From Burkholderiales bacterium (GTDB lineage: Bacteria; Pseudomonadota; Gammaproteobacteria; Burkholderiales; Casimicrobiaceae), in assembly GCA_031277215.1 (NCBI GenBank), contig JAITMR010000022.1, forward strand, positions 1 through 41,959: a DNA stretch of 41,959 nt. The letters are read 5' to 3'. Below the pieces are notes generated by a model, which was not told the DNA's origin, did not search any database, and saw only the letters and a list, made by a program, of their open reading frames with translations. The position numbers were made by a program, and so were the translations under genes. Shown in pieces: positions 8,401-17,655 of this stretch (within the stretch, counting starts at the first letter, position 1; each line of letters starts with the position of its first letter).

Positions 8401-8961
8401 TGCGCCCATCGGGAACAAGTCGATCAAGCTGCCGCGAATGGCGAATTCCCCGGGAGCAACAACTTGTGTGACGACGCTGTAACCGGCGAGAACCAACTGC
8501 GCACGCAAAGCATTGGCGTCGATGCGCTCGCCCGTGTTCAGAAGAAAGGTGTGGGCGGCCAAATGCGATGGCGGCGGTAACCGCTGCAACGCGGTTGCCG
8601 CAGCGGTCAACACAACATCCACATCGCCGCACAGCATTCGGTAAAGCGTTGCGATGCGTTCCGAAATCAAATCCTGGTGCGGCGAAAAAGGGTCGTAAGG
8701 CAGTGTTTCTCCGTCCGGAAATACTGCGATGCGCACTTCCGGGTGTTTTGTCTGCGCCAACCACCAGCGTATTTCTTCTTCAAGGCGCTGGACGTTGGCA
8801 GAGTCTTCGCAAATGATGAGAAGCGTGGATTTTTGTTGCAGACACTGAATCACCAGTTGCGCGAGCGCAAGCGCATCGCCGGAACCGGCCTGGGTCGGCC
8901 ATGTTATTTTTTGTCCGGCGACGGGTAATTTCGACAGAGCGCGGGAGAGTAAAAACGTCAT
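5464..8961 (-). CDS. mfd: Transcription-repair coupling factor
   Basis: Mfd is an ATP-driven DNA translocase that removes RNA polymerase stalled at lesions and recruits UvrA. The 1165 residues match the family length. Seen in order: the degenerate UvrB-like N-terminal module (EEIRWWL, FPDGETLPYDPFSPHQDLI), the CarD-like RNA polymerase interaction domain (~490-560, starting MRLGDLVVHEQHGIGRYLGL), helicase Walker A GDVGFGKTEVALRAAF near 645-660, the DEEH box near 745, TLTATPIPRTL, the IIETGIDVPNANTILIERAD and QLRGRVGRS helicase motifs, and the C-terminal TRCF domain. It begins 6 bases after the manC stop and is last in the minus-strand run. Location after manC and metH2 is not a usual functional pairing. 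Confidence 0.98.
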   Translation of the reverse strand: MTFLLSRALSKLPVAGQKITWPTQAGSGDALALAQLVIQCLQQKSTLLIICEDSANVQRLEEEIRWWLAQTKHPEVRIAVFPDGETLPYDPFSPHQDLISERIATLYRMLCGDVDVVLTAAATALQRLPPPSHLAAHTFLLNTGERIDANALRAQLVLAGYSVVTQVVAPGEFAIRGSLIDLFPMGAPQPYRLDLFGDELESIKTFDVDNQRSLDTVNEIRMLPAREFPLDDAARTQFRKAFRESFEGDPSRSLLYKDVSNGLIPGGLEYYLPLFFEQTALFTDYLPESTVLALHGDIAKACETFWTDTQQRYRLLRGDPQRPPLPPDTLFASVDVLFGAVKALPRVVLPVSADIAADAPFQPLPPVTIDRRAKDPLDTLRQWLAANKASSTSRVLFLAESAGRRETIQSMLRDGGLVFSNIDSLDGWLTDTASPQHAFAVGPLSAGFSWREQNLTVFTEYDLYRDSENRAVARRRRERARYASDVDALIRNLAEMRLGDLVVHEQHGIGRYLGLVTLTLDEGPAEFLHLQYANDATLYVPVPDLFLISRYSGSETVTLNELGSGQWEKARRRAAKKAFDTAADLLNLYAQRAARQGHRFAFDEHDYERFAEGFAFEETADQQAAIDAVIADLASGKPMDRLVCGDVGFGKTEVALRAAFVAMADGKQVALLVPTTLLAEQHFQIFSDRFAQWPVRMAELSRFRSTKEIKTTLDGLASGSIDLVIGTHKLIQPDIRFKNLGLVIIDEEHRFGVRQKEQLKKLRAEVDVLTLTATPIPRTLAMSLEGLRDFSVIATAPQKRLAIKTFVRPYSAGVIREAIVRELKRGGQVYFLHNDIHTLADKAKRISEMAPEARVAVAHGQMPERELEHAMRDFYQQRINVLVCSTIIETGIDVPNANTILIERADRFGLAQLHQLRGRVGRSHHQAYAYLLTPPEETLTTQAKKRLDAIQHMEQLGSGFYLAMHDLEIRGAGEMLGEEQSGEIAEVGFQLYADMLKHAVDALKAGREPDLNEPLRIAAEIHLHQPALLPESYCSDIHERLVLYKRLANTSTLEALDALCEELIDRFGLLPAEGQTLIACHRLRLITRPYGITRLDITTERALFTFTEKPAFDPGHLILLVQRDQRVRFAGPHRVRIEQKTSSIEESLLLVRDFLSQLTPEAASH

Positions 8962-8967
8962 GCAACA

Positions 8968-10461
8968 TCAGACATTTTCGATACGGCCATAAGCATCGTC
9001 GAATCGTTCGATGTCGTCTTCGCCGAAATAGCTGCCGCACTGTACTTCGATAATCACGAGCGGCGTTTCTCCCGGATTCTCAAGCCGGTGTTTGACACCC
9101 GCCGGGATGAAAGCCGATTCGCTGCGTTGTATCAGGAAACTTTCTTCATCGCGTGTGACTTTGGCGATTCCTTGCGTGACGACCCAATGTTCACTGCGCA
9201 ACTGATGGCGTTGCAGCGACAAAGCCTCTCCCGGCGCGACTTCGATTTCTTTGACTTTGACCTCGGCGCTTTCGCGCAGCACCGTGTAGCGCCCCCACGG
9301 GCAGCGAACGGTGTTGGGGGTGTGGCAGCGGGCATCGCCTTGTTCTGCCAGTTGAGCGGTCACGGCGCGTACCTCTTGCACATGGTCGCGGTGTGCGATC
9401 AGTACGGCGTCGGCGGTTTCGGCGACAATCAAGTCATCCACGCCGACCGTCGCCACCAAACGACTCTCGGCATAGACGCGCATGTTGCGGCTGGCGTGCG
9501 CGATCACGTCACCATGAAGACGGTTGCCATCGCGGTCTTGGGCGATGCGATCCGTCCATGCCGTCCAGGAACCGATGTCGTTCCAGTCGAACGCGCCGCA
9601 AACAACAGCGCCGTCACGGGTTTTTTCCATAATGGCGCGATCGAAAACGACTTTCGGAGCCTGCGAAAACGAAGCCTGCTCCAGCGCCCAGACATCGGGC
9701 TGCGGCATGTACACTTTCTGCCAAGCGTGCTGTGTTGCATTCCACAGCGTTTCAGCGTGACGCGCGAAGGCTTCGCACACATCGCCGACGCGGAAGCAAA
9801 ACATTCCGGCGTTCCAGAAAGCACGACCTTGCGCGATCAGTTGCTGCGCCTCCCCTTCTGACGGCTTTTCGATGAAGCGGGCGATGTCGTAAGACGCTAA
9901 AGTGTCAACAGAATCGTTTTCCTGCAAGGATTGACCGGCCTCGATATAACCGAAGCCGGTTTCAATGCGTGTCGGCGAAACGCCGAAGGTGACGAGCTTT
10001 TGTTGTGCCGCGCATGCAACAGCGACTTGGACGGCAGCGGCAAACGCTTCCTGATCTTCAACCAAATGATCGGCAGGCAATACCAGCAAAATCGCATCAT
10101 CGGCGTTTTTGCTATAGCGTTGGCGCGCCCATAGCGCCGCCAGGGCGATGGAAGCAGCGGTGCCGCGGCCAACAGGTTCAGCGAGAAACGAAAGCTGAAT
10201 TTTATGATCCGCGCCCGATAACGCGCCTGCCGCTTGCGAGCGGCTCATGGGCAAAAGAGGCTCGGCGGTAACGGTCAAAATCGTTTCAACACCGGGCAAC
10301 GCGGCGGCGCGTGCGACGGTTTTTCCGAACAAAGTGCCGCCTTGCGATAATGTCAGGAACGGCTTCGGATGTTCAGTGCGTGACAGCGGCCACAAGCGCT
10401 GGCCGCTGCCACCGGCAAGAATGACCGGGATGAGAAGGGAAGGCTGTGGAGTGGTTTTCAT
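8968..10461 (-). CDS. manC: Mannose-1-phosphate guanylyltransferase / mannose-6-phosphate isomerase
   Basis: The 497-residue type II enzyme makes GDP-mannose for polysaccharide or LPS sugars. The N-terminal nucleotidyltransferase domain has the pyrophosphorylase signature [14 protein letters not shown]...PKPF (~15-34), a PADH segment, an FIEKPS motif and WNAGMF. The C-terminal cupin (~370-490), beginning PWGRYTVL and containing [13 protein letters not shown] and [10 protein letters not shown], is the phosphomannose isomerase part. Its ATG overlaps the metH2 stop by four bases (ATGA), which implies translational coupling. No other GDP-mannose gene is nearby, although a large glycosyltransferase lies at 27.6-31.2 kb. 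Confidence 0.95.
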   Translation of the reverse strand: MKTTPQPSLLIPVILAGGSGQRLWPLSRTEHPKPFLTLSQGGTLFGKTVARAAALPGVETILTVTAEPLLPMSRSQAAGALSGADHKIQLSFLAEPVGRGTAASIALAALWARQRYSKNADDAILLVLPADHLVEDQEAFAAAVQVAVACAAQQKLVTFGVSPTRIETGFGYIEAGQSLQENDSVDTLASYDIARFIEKPSEGEAQQLIAQGRAFWNAGMFCFRVGDVCEAFARHAETLWNATQHAWQKVYMPQPDVWALEQASFSQAPKVVFDRAIMEKTRDGAVVCGAFDWNDIGSWTAWTDRIAQDRDGNRLHGDVIAHASRNMRVYAESRLVATVGVDDLIVAETADAVLIAHRDHVQEVRAVTAQLAEQGDARCHTPNTVRCPWGRYTVLRESAEVKVKEIEVAPGEALSLQRHQLRSEHWVVTQGIAKVTRDEESFLIQRSESAFIPAGVKHRLENPGETPLVIIEVQCGSYFGEDDIERFDDAYGRIENV

Positions 10462-13316
10462 GGAGATGAGAGGCCTTGTTTCCCTGATGCAAGGTTTTGC
10501 GCCAACAGCTTTCGCGCCGTGGCTTCGCTGATGTTATTACGTGCGGCGAAATGTTGCAATTGATCGTCACCAATGAGCCCAACGGCGAAGTAGCGTGCTT
10601 CGGGATGCGCCAGATAAAAGCCGGAAATAGAAGACGCCGGAAGCATCATGAAGTTTTCCGTGATGCTCATGCCGATTTCGGCGACGTTCAGCCAGTCGAG
10701 CAACGTGGCCTTGACGCTGTGCTCGGGACACGCCGGATAGCCCGGCGCCGGGCGAATGCCCTGGTATTGCTCGTTCAGCAACGCCGCGATATCGACCGAT
10801 GTGGTCGCTTTTTCATACCCCCAGTAATGAATGCGCACTTCCCGATGCAGCCATTCGGCCAGCGCTTCGGTGAACCGATCCGCCAGTGCCTTTAGCATCA
10901 ACGCCGAGTAATCATCATGCGCTTCCCGGAAACGTTCGAGGTGTGGCTCGATATCAAGACCTGCGGTGAGCGCAAAAGCGCCGACGTAATCTACGCCTTC
11001 ATTCTGGCGGCGCACAAAATCGGAAAGACAATAATTGGGTTTGCCTTCGGGGCGTTGCTGTTGTTGTCGCAACAACGGCCAGCGAAGTTGCCGCTCGCCG
11101 TCGTTGAGCAAAATGTCGTCTCTATCCTGAAGCGCAGGCCACACACCGAATACGGCGGCGGCACGCAACCAACGCGCATCGACGATTTTTTTCAGCATGG
11201 CTTGCGCGTCGGCGAAAACCTGCCGTGCCTGCTCGCCGACAGCGGCGTTGTCAAGAATCGCCGGATAAGCGCCGGGCAAATCCCAAGTCTGAAAAAACGG
11301 CGACCAGTCGATGTAAGCAACGAGTTGTTCCAGCGGAATGTCGGCAAGAATGTGTCGTCCGGGTTTCAGCGGCGCAACCGGCGTATGGTTGATCGACGGT
11401 TTGAAGGCATTGGCGTGTGCTTTTTCCAGGGGGATGAGCGCAGTGCCTTTTTTCTGCGCGTGTTGTTCCCGGATTCTGGCGTAATCGGCGGCGATTTCAG
11501 CCACAAAAGCGTCGCGCTGTGTTTCCGACAGCAGTCGGGTGACGACGCCGACGCAACGCGACGCATCCGGAACGTAAACGGTGACGCCTTGATAATGCGG
11601 CGCGATTTTGATGGCCGTATGCACACGCGAAGTCGTTGCGCCGCCGATTAAAAGCGGGCAACGCAAACCCGCACGTTGCATTTCGGCGGCGACATGCGCC
11701 ATTTCTTCGAGCGATGGCGTGATAAGTCCGGAGAGACCGACAGCATCGGCGTTGACGGCCATCGCTGTGTCGATGATTTTTTGCGCGGGAACCATCACGC
11801 CAAGATCAATCACTTCAAAATTGTTGCATTGCAACACGACGGACACAATGTTTTTACCGATGTCGTGAACGTCGCCCTTGACGGTGGCGATGACGATGCG
11901 CCCCTTGCTTTGCGTCTTGCCGCCTTTTTCCTGCTCGATGAACGGAACCAGCCAGGCGACGGCGTCCTTCATCACGCGTGCGCTTTTTACAACTTGCGGC
12001 AAAAACATCTTGCCTTCGCCGAAGCGGTCGCCGACAACATTCATGCCTTGCATCAGCGAGCCTTCGATCACTTCAAGGGTTTTCCCGCCACGCGCAACAA
12101 TGGTTTGTCGAACAGCGGCAAGGTCTTCGGAAAGACGGGAAGCGTTGCCACGCACCAGCGCATGAACGATGCGTTCTTCTGCCGATGGCGGCCATTCATC
12201 GCGCACCGTTTCCGTTTGTTTTTCCCGAGAGCGGAACCGTTCGGCGATGGAGATTAAATGCTCGGTGGCGTTGCCACTGCTGTCAACTGAAGTCGGTGAA
12301 CGGTTGAGAACGACATCTTCCACGGCTTCGCGCAGTTCCGGGTCAAGCGCGTCGTAAACACCGAGCTGACCCGCGTTGACGATGCCCATGGTCAATCCGT
12401 TGCGAATGGCGTGGTAAAGAAACACCGTGTGAATGGCTTCACGTACCGTGTCGTTGCCGCGAAAACTGAAACTGACATTTGAAATGCCGCCGGACACTTT
12501 GGCGTGTGGAAGGTGTTCGCGTATCCAGCGTGTTGCGCGAATAAAACCCAGCGCGTAATCGGCGTGCTCATCAATACCGGTAGCGATGGCGAACACGTTG
12601 GGGTCGAAGATGATGTCTTCCGGCGCAAAACCGGCTTTTTGCGTCAGCAAATCGTAGGCGCGTTGACAGATGGCAATGCGCCGTTCAAAGGAATCGGCTT
12701 GCCCCTGCTCGTCGAACGCCATGACCACCGTGGCCGCGCCATAACGTTTGACAATGCGGGCGCGACGAAGAAACTCTTCCTCTCCTTCCTTCAGCGAGAG
12801 CGAATTGACCAGCGCACGTCCCTGGACGCATTTCAAACCCGCTTCGATGACTTCCCAACGCGAGGAATCAATCATCACCGGCACGCGGGCGATGTCCGGT
12901 TCGGTGGCGATGATGTTCAAAAAGCGCGTCATGGCGGCCACGGAATCAAGCATCGCTTCATCCATGTTGACGTCGATGATTTGTGCGCCGTTTTCCACCT
13001 GGTTTCGTGCGACATCAACCGCCGCCGCAAAATCGCCGGCCAGAATCAACCGCGCAAATGCCTTTGAACCGGTGACGTTGGTGCGCTCGCCGATGTTGAC
13101 AAACAGCGAATCGTCGCCAATGTTCAGCGGCTCCAGGCCGGAGAGGCGCAGGGGGTTTGCTGCCCCCTTTTGGAAGGGGGTGGACGCCGAAGGCGGACGG
13201 GGGTTTGTTTGAAAGGAGGTGTCGGCGGATTCTGCGCCTTCGCTTCGCTCCGCGCAGAAGACGGGGGTTTGCAGTCCCCCTCCCAAAGAAGGGTCAGCGG
13301 CATTTTGATGAGGCAT
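10458..13316 (-). CDS. metH: Cobalamin-dependent methionine synthase, C-terminal part (MetH2)
   Basis: This 952-residue protein carries the methyltetrahydrofolate, cobalamin and activation domains of MetH; the homocysteine domain is encoded by metH1 (13860-14903). Seen in order: the pterin-binding domain (~60-330, starting [20 protein letters not shown] and including [12 protein letters not shown]-like residues), the B12 cap, the B12 Rossmann domain with GDVHDIGKN near 480-488 (His ligand to cobalt), and the SAM-dependent reactivation domain (~630-940, with PGYPACPEH and [14 protein letters not shown]). Split MetH is known in betaproteobacteria. The first ~55 residues are abnormal: they are low-complexity translation of the DUF559-type repeat, and homology resumes at [10 protein letters not shown] (~56). 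The true start may differ. It overlaps the DUF559 ORF upstream and manC downstream. Confidence 0.95.
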   Translation of the reverse strand: MPHQNAADPSLGGGLQTPVFCAERSEGAESADTSFQTNPRPPSASTPFQKGAANPLRLSGLEPLNIGDDSLFVNIGERTNVTGSKAFARLILAGDFAAAVDVARNQVENGAQIIDVNMDEAMLDSVAAMTRFLNIIATEPDIARVPVMIDSSRWEVIEAGLKCVQGRALVNSLSLKEGEEEFLRRARIVKRYGAATVVMAFDEQGQADSFERRIAICQRAYDLLTQKAGFAPEDIIFDPNVFAIATGIDEHADYALGFIRATRWIREHLPHAKVSGGISNVSFSFRGNDTVREAIHTVFLYHAIRNGLTMGIVNAGQLGVYDALDPELREAVEDVVLNRSPTSVDSSGNATEHLISIAERFRSREKQTETVRDEWPPSAEERIVHALVRGNASRLSEDLAAVRQTIVARGGKTLEVIEGSLMQGMNVVGDRFGEGKMFLPQVVKSARVMKDAVAWLVPFIEQEKGGKTQSKGRIVIATVKGDVHDIGKNIVSVVLQCNNFEVIDLGVMVPAQKIIDTAMAVNADAVGLSGLITPSLEEMAHVAAEMQRAGLRCPLLIGGATTSRVHTAIKIAPHYQGVTVYVPDASRCVGVVTRLLSETQRDAFVAEIAADYARIREQHAQKKGTALIPLEKAHANAFKPSINHTPVAPLKPGRHILADIPLEQLVAYIDWSPFFQTWDLPGAYPAILDNAAVGEQARQVFADAQAMLKKIVDARWLRAAAVFGVWPALQDRDDILLNDGERQLRWPLLRQQQQRPEGKPNYCLSDFVRRQNEGVDYVGAFALTAGLDIEPHLERFREAHDDYSALMLKALADRFTEALAEWLHREVRIHYWGYEKATTSVDIAALLNEQYQGIRPAPGYPACPEHSVKATLLDWLNVAEIGMSITENFMMLPASSISGFYLAHPEARYFAVGLIGDDQLQHFAARNNISEATARKLLAQNLASGKQGLSSP
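13151..13290. repeat. DUF559-type repeat tract read as the metH2 N-terminus
   Basis: The tract holds two copies of GACGGGGGTTTG (around 13196-13207 and 13260-13271), a CCCCC/GGGGG palindrome, and a TCTGCGCCTTCGCTTCGC block whose reverse complement recurs at 416-450. All of it is open in the metH2 frame. Confidence 0.75.
13162..13207 (+). repeat. Left inverted repeat of the DUF559 locus
   Basis: These 46 bases are the reverse complement of 13654-13699 with only two mismatches. The arm contains its own small palindrome, CCCCCTTTTGGAAGGGGG. It lies inside the 5' end of the metH2 reading frame and is part of a larger repeat tract (13151-13290). Confidence 0.85.
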
Positions 13317-13863
13317 TCATTTTCTCCTTGATCATCATGCAAACGCCTTCAAAATCCCGATCAACTTCATTGTTCGCAAACCGCAGCACCTGAAGACCCA
13401 GGGCGTTCAAACAAGTTGTTCTGGTTTCATCACGTACCATTGCACCTGGTTCATAATGCTGTGAACCATCCAACTCCACCACGAGCAAAGCATGGTGGCA
13501 ATAAAAATCCACAACATACTTCCCGATGATACGCTGTCGCGTAAAACGTGGCTTGCAATGCCGAAGAAAGTCATGCCAGAGATGGTTCTCCTGCTTCGTG
13601 GCATTCTTCCTGAGTGTTCGTGAAAGAGGTTTTAACGCTTTTTCGCGGGGAAGCAAACCCCCGTCCGCCTTCGGCGTCCACCCCCTTTGAAAAGGGGGCT
13701 TTTTATCGTCTTCGGCGCCCACCTCCTTTGGAAAGGGGGCTTCCACCCTCTTATGCGCTTGAAAATCGGCGAAGCCGACGGGGGTTTGCTGTCCCCTTTT
13801 GAAAGGAGGCTTTTTATCGTCTTCGGCATGCGCTCCGTTCTTGAATGGTTGTTGCATGTTCAT
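13294..13863 (-). CDS. DUF559-family (Vsr-like, PD-(D/E)XK) endonuclease-like protein
   Basis: The conserved part is the last ~115 residues: [25 protein letters not shown], an [11 protein letters not shown] segment, [10 protein letters not shown] and [14 protein letters not shown]. This matches DUF559 with the Vsr-like acidic residues (E in QENHLW, D in VVDF, E in VELDG). No role is established for the family. Two starts are possible. The ATG at 13863 overlaps the metH1 stop as ATGA (189 aa) but puts ~70 residues of repeat-derived low complexity first; a TTG at 13656, on the edge of the inverted repeat, gives a bare DUF559 protein of ~120 aa. Its 3' end overlaps metH2 by 23 bases. It interrupts the expected metH1-metH2 junction and sits between 46-bp inverted repeats. 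Confidence 0.75.
   Translation of the reverse strand: MNMQQPFKNGAHAEDDKKPPFKRGQQTPVGFADFQAHKRVEAPFPKEVGAEDDKKPPFQRGWTPKADGGLLPREKALKPLSRTLRKNATKQENHLWHDFLRHCKPRFTRQRIIGKYVVDFYCHHALLVVELDGSQHYEPGAMVRDETRTTCLNALGLQVLRFANNEVDRDFEGVCMMIKEKMNASSKCR
13654..13699 (-). repeat. Right inverted repeat of the DUF559 locus
   Basis: This is the partner of 13162-13207 (44 of 46 bases complementary). It starts CAAACCCCCGTCCGCCTTCG and ends in the palindrome CCCCCTTTGAAAAGGGGG. Confidence 0.85.
13682..13827. repeat. Direct repeats in the upstream part of the DUF559 ORF
   Basis: GGCTTTTTATCGTCTTCGGC occurs identically at 13697-13716 and 13808-13827, each preceded by a CCCCTTT/AAAGG palindrome. Between them lie CCTTTGGAAAGGGGGC and GACGGGGGTTTGCTGTCCCC, so the block is a nested array of the same repeat family. 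Confidence 0.75.
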
Positions 13864-14903
13864 GATGTGCCTGTTTTCGTGCGAGGCGTTGCGTTGCGCA
13901 CCGCCTCTGCCATTGCCCGAATATGTGCCGGTGTCGTGCCGCAACAACCGCCGAGAATATTCACCCAACCCTGTTCGGCGAATTCACGAACGAGTCGCGC
14001 CGTGGTTTCCGGTGTTTCATCGTAGCCGGTGTCGGACATCGGGTTGGGGAGTCCTGCGTTGGGATAACACAACACGAAAGTATCGGCGACGTGCGCCAGC
14101 GCTTCGATGTGCGGACGCATCAGTTCTGCACCAAGCGCACAGTTCAATCCGACAGCAAGCGGCGCATAAGGGCGCACGGAATTCCAGAACGCTTCCGGCG
14201 TTTGTCCGGAGAGTGTGCGACCGGAGGCGTCGGTGATCGTGCCGGAAACCATGATCGGCAAGCGTTGTCCGGCGCCGTCGAAGAAGGCTTCAGCGGCGAA
14301 CAGCGCGGCTTTGGCGTTGAGCGTATCAAAGACCGTTTCGATCAACAGGATGTCAACACCGCCTTCGATCAGCCCTTCCATCGCTTCGCGGTAAGCCGCG
14401 ACCAGTTCGTCGAACGTGATGTTGCGTGCCGCCGGATCGGAAACGTCGGGAGAAATTGAAGCGGTGCGGTTGGTCGGGCCGAGCGCACCGGCGACAAAGC
14501 GCGGCTTGTCCGGTGTTTTCTCCGTAGCGCGGTCAGCGCATTGTCGCGCCAGTGCGGCGGCGGCGCGGCTTATCTCTCTGGCGTTGTCTTGCAAGCCGTA
14601 ATCGGCCTGGGCGATACGCGACGCGCCGAACGTGTTGGTTTCGATGATGTCAGCGCCAGCGTCGAGATAAGCGTCGTGAATGCTGGCGATGATGTCCGGT
14701 CGTGTTAATACCAATACGTCGTTATTGCCTTTTTGTTCGGGAAGAGTGTCTGGCAGATGCGCGTGCGAACAATGGGGGGTGTTGCCACGAAAATCGTCTT
14801 CGGAGAGAGGGTGTTGCTGAACCATCGTTCCCATCGCGCCATCCAGAATCAGGATGCGTTGACGAAGCAGTTCAACGAGTTCAGAGGTGCGGTCAGGTTG
14901 CAT
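13860..14903 (-). CDS. metH: Methionine synthase homocysteine-binding subunit (MetH1)
   Basis: The 347-residue protein is the homocysteine S-methyltransferase module of split MetH, which presents zinc-bound homocysteine thiolate to methylcobalamin on MetH2. Motifs are [13 protein letters not shown] (~12-24), the ETNTFGAS segment, and the zinc ligands: Cys in VGLNCALGA and the paired Cys in [10 protein letters not shown] near the C-terminus. The ATG at 14903 is chosen because the open frame further upstream is not conserved and overlaps the SPOR gene. It begins 19 bases after the SPOR stop. Its stop overlaps a possible ATG for the DUF559 ORF; ancestrally metH2 probably followed directly. Confidence 0.95.
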   Translation of the reverse strand: MQPDRTSELVELLRQRILILDGAMGTMVQQHPLSEDDFRGNTPHCSHAHLPDTLPEQKGNNDVLVLTRPDIIASIHDAYLDAGADIIETNTFGASRIAQADYGLQDNAREISRAAAALARQCADRATEKTPDKPRFVAGALGPTNRTASISPDVSDPAARNITFDELVAAYREAMEGLIEGGVDILLIETVFDTLNAKAALFAAEAFFDGAGQRLPIMVSGTITDASGRTLSGQTPEAFWNSVRPYAPLAVGLNCALGAELMRPHIEALAHVADTFVLCYPNAGLPNPMSDTGYDETPETTARLVREFAEQGWVNILGGCCGTTPAHIRAMAEAVRNATPRTKTGTS

Positions 14904-14922
14904 GGTACGGAAACAAAGAAAA

Positions 14923-15606
14923 TCAGTTGGTTTGCGGCGGTGGGCAAGCGATGCTTTGAACGGAGCTGCCAACGAAGCGAGGCAACAGTTCACGCAGGTG
15001 TTGTTCGAGCGCCGGTGTGGCGTTGGAGGCAACGAAAAAAACGGAGGTGACGCTGCCGCGCGGGGTGACTTTGGTGCCACTGATTTTTTTCTCGTTGAGC
15101 GCCGCAATGCGCGACTGGGCGCCTTGCTCGGCGCTGTACACGCCAAGCGACAGCGCGAACGTCGAGCCGGACTCCGGCGGCTCCAGCACGGAAATATCGC
15201 TGATGCCCTGACGGCGCAATTCGTTGGAGCGGTTGACGGCGGCGGTGCGGCTGTCGAAGCCGTCGATGCTTACCAGCCAGGACCGTGGCGGTCCTTGGCG
15301 ACGGATTTCCTGATAGGCGCCGATTTCGGGAACGCGGCTGAGTGCGGCGCGGGCGCTGTCGAGTAGCGCGTCGGCGACCGGCCCCCATTCGAGGCAGGCC
15401 GTTGCCGTTTCGGCGGGTGATGTGGACAGCGGGGGCGGTGCGGGTTGGCCGACCGGCACAGGCTCACCATCGGCCAACGACTTCACCAGCACGATTTTGT
15501 CGGCGGCAACCGGTGGCGGTGGCGGCGCAGGTGGAGTGCCCTCACCGCTCACGGACATGAACAGGACGAGGTTAGCGAGCAAGAGGGCGATTAATAGAAA
15601 ACGCAT
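14923..15606 (-). CDS. SPOR-domain protein
   Basis: A 227-residue protein with one N-terminal membrane anchor ([19 protein letters not shown]), a Pro-rich linker (~22-65) and a C-terminal region (~108-185) fitting a SPOR domain: [38 protein letters not shown] and a repeated half. SPOR domains bind denuded glycan strands at the division septum. It lies after birA and coaX, an order common in betaproteobacteria, and is 56 bases downstream of the coaX stop. The exact role is unknown. Confidence 0.85.
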   Translation of the reverse strand: MRFLLIALLLANLVLFMSVSGEGTPPAPPPPPVAADKIVLVKSLADGEPVPVGQPAPPPLSTSPAETATACLEWGPVADALLDSARAALSRVPEIGAYQEIRRQGPPRSWLVSIDGFDSRTAAVNRSNELRRQGISDISVLEPPESGSTFALSLGVYSAEQGAQSRIAALNEKKISGTKVTPRGSVTSVFFVASNATPALEQHLRELLPRFVGSSVQSIACPPPQTN

Positions 15607-15662
15607 GTGCGAAAGGTTGTTTTAATTAAAAGTGCGTAAAAACGCAAGAAAAACAGGCGGTT

Positions 15663-16457
15663 TCATTCAGGGAGGTATTCCGGCGCTGCCAGCGCCAGAA
15701 CGCCTTCCAGCACAAGATTATCCACGAGAGTCAGCGGTTCTGTCAGGTGGGGCAGAAAAACGGCGGCATCGCCGCCCGCAACAAGAAGCATAACGCCGGA
15801 AGCATCAATTCCATGATGCGCGGCAAGCAACACCCGCATTTCGGCGATAGCGCCGCGGATCGCTTGCACAGTGCCGGAGGAAATCGCGTCTTCCGTGGAG
15901 GTGGGGAAATCGGCATAGACACCTTTGGCGATTTTCAGCGGCAGCCCCGCCGTGTTGGTGGCAAGGCTGTTACGCATCAACGCGAAACCGGGCAGGATGA
16001 GGCCGCCCAGAAAAGTCCCGTCGGCGGCCAAAGCATCGATGGTGGCGGCCGTGCCGAGGCCGACCACCAGGCAAGGCATCGGTGCAACACCGGCGTTAAC
16101 GTCGGTAGTGCGCCGTTGTCGTCGGCGGGCGGCGGCCAGCGCCGCCCAGCGATCAGCACCCAGTCGGGAGGGATCGGCATAGCTGTTTTTGACGCCTGCG
16201 GCTTTTGCCTGTGGCGCCAGCCATTCGGCGCGGACGCGCCAGCGTACCATCTGCATTTCGAGTTTGTGTTGCATCGCTTTGCCAGCGACATTAACGCCGA
16301 TAACGCGCGACGGCGGCTCGATGCTTTGCCAGTGAGTGAGCGCCAGCACGCCGACATTGGAATTGGAAATGGAACCCGATACCGACCAACCGTAGCGGTT
16401 AGCAGTCGCCCATTTCAATCGGGCGTTACCGGCGTCGATGACCAGAATGTGATTCAT
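15663..16457 (-). CDS. coaX: Type III pantothenate kinase
   Basis: CoaX catalyses the first step of coenzyme A synthesis, phosphorylating pantothenate in the cytosol. The 264-residue protein has the ASKHA-fold motifs: VIDAGNARLKWA (~6-17, phosphate 1), the RLGADRWAALAAAR segment (~98-111) with the catalytic Asp, GLGTAATIDAL (~133-143), and GGLILPGFALM (~151-161). Length and motifs are typical of the proteobacterial type. It starts 30 bases after the birA stop, and a birA-coaX pairing (sometimes fused as in Bordetella Bvg accessory factor loci) is common. Confidence 0.95.
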   Translation of the reverse strand: MNHILVIDAGNARLKWATANRYGWSVSGSISNSNVGVLALTHWQSIEPPSRVIGVNVAGKAMQHKLEMQMVRWRVRAEWLAPQAKAAGVKNSYADPSRLGADRWAALAAARRRQRRTTDVNAGVAPMPCLVVGLGTAATIDALAADGTFLGGLILPGFALMRNSLATNTAGLPLKIAKGVYADFPTSTEDAISSGTVQAIRGAIAEMRVLLAAHHGIDASGVMLLVAGGDAAVFLPHLTEPLTLVDNLVLEGVLALAAPEYLPE

Positions 16458-16487
16458 GTCGCGCTGAGTTCTCCCTGAGTCAGCATG

Positions 16488-17573
16488 TCAGGCTCGGCGC
16501 AGCGATATTTCGCCGGCGATGTAGCGACCGCGGCGGCTGTCTTTGCCGATGGGGGAGCTTTCGGCCAGCACCAGCGCACCGCTGGCGTCAACCCCGGCGA
16601 CGATGCCGCGAACGGTCTGGCCGTCTGGCAGCAGCAGTTTGACCGGCTTGTTCTGGTAGGCGTGTCGACGTTGCCATTCCGGCGCGAAGGCGACAAAGCC
16701 GCGCTGGGCATAATCGGCGAGCGCCGTCGCCATCTCGAAAAAACAACGCGCCAGCAGCGCCTCACGCGAAGGCAGGTCTTTTTTAAGCGATGCCAGATCG
16801 GAGACGGCTTGTGGAATATCGCCGCGCACCGTCTTGGGCAGCGTGAGGTTGAGGCCGACGCCGATGACTGCCTGCGACGGGCCTAGCGCGTCGCCATTCA
16901 GCTCTACTAGAATGCCGCCGAGCTTATGATAATGGTGGATCAGGTCGTTAGGCCATTTGAGTTCGATACCGGCGAACCCTTCTTTTTCCAACGCCCGCGC
17001 GATGGCGACGCTCATGGCCAGAGACAATCCAGCCAGAAAACCGGCACCCTGCTCAAAACGCCAGCCCAGCGAAAACATCAGGCTGTTGCCGGGCAAGCCC
17101 AGCCACGGGCGGCCACGGCGACCGCGCCCGTCGCTTTGCCATTCGGCGGTCAGCGCGAGGCCGTGGATGTCATGGCGCGAAATCCGGCGCATCAATTCGC
17201 TTGATGTCGAATCAATCTGCTCGACCCATTCGAGGCTGAGCGGTTGCGGCGCGTGGGGGGCTTCCGTGCCGACGACAGAGGGATGCAGCACTGTTTGCAG
17301 CCGTGGTTTTTTTTTGGTGTCGATCGGTAGTGATGCGCCCAACGTCACGCAGGCGTCGCGCCAGACGGCAAGGTCTAGCCGTTGGTAGGGAGCGGCGAGT
17401 TGATAACCGCGACCGCTGATCCGGGCGATGCCGATACCGGCGGTCTCCAGCTCCCGAACCAGAGTCGGAATGCGCCCTTTGGGAATCTCCAGTTGCGCGG
17501 CGAGCGCCGGCCCGGCGCTGGGCGCTTCGGCGTTGAGCAAGCGTAGCAGGGCAAAACTTTCAGGGGTCAACAC
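16488..17573 (-). CDS. birA: Biotin-protein ligase / biotin operon repressor
   Basis: BirA activates biotin to biotinyl-AMP and attaches it to the carrier protein of acetyl-CoA carboxylase. At 361 residues it is a bifunctional-type enzyme: an N-terminal winged helix (~1-60, including the IPKGRIPTLVRELETAGIGI recognition-helix region), then the ligase domain with GRGRRGRPW (~149-157), KWPND (~206-210) and GGILVE (~219-224), and a small C-terminal SH3-like domain. A low-complexity insertion (~82-110) separates the two domains. Whether it represses a bio operon cannot be judged; no bio genes or operator are seen here. Confidence 0.95.
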   Translation of the reverse strand: MLTPESFALLRLLNAEAPSAGPALAAQLEIPKGRIPTLVRELETAGIGIARISGRGYQLAAPYQRLDLAVWRDACVTLGASLPIDTKKKPRLQTVLHPSVVGTEAPHAPQPLSLEWVEQIDSTSSELMRRISRHDIHGLALTAEWQSDGRGRRGRPWLGLPGNSLMFSLGWRFEQGAGFLAGLSLAMSVAIARALEKEGFAGIELKWPNDLIHHYHKLGGILVELNGDALGPSQAVIGVGLNLTLPKTVRGDIPQAVSDLASLKKDLPSREALLARCFFEMATALADYAQRGFVAFAPEWQRRHAYQNKPVKLLLPDGQTVRGIVAGVDASGALVLAESSPIGKDSRRGRYIAGEISLRRA

Positions 17574-17655
17574 AGTCGCACGTTTTTAACAGTCATCGGG
17601 GAAACCGATTGATAGGCGTTGACTATAGCAGAAGCGCTCGCCAACCTACAGCGAT

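Noticed and set aside
11676-12257. Long plus-strand open frame opposite metH2, and many like it opposite mfd, manC and the glycosyltransferase
   Set aside because: High-GC shadow frames antisense to clear genes; no coding signature or ribosome site.
13162-13699. Classical insertion sequence
   Set aside because: Inverted repeats are present, but there is no DDE, HUH or serine/tyrosine recombinase and no clear target-site duplication; DUF559 is not a known transposase.
13151-13830. CRISPR array at the repeat-rich metH junction
   Set aside because: Repeats are palindromic, unevenly spaced and inverted, with no regular spacers and no cas genes.
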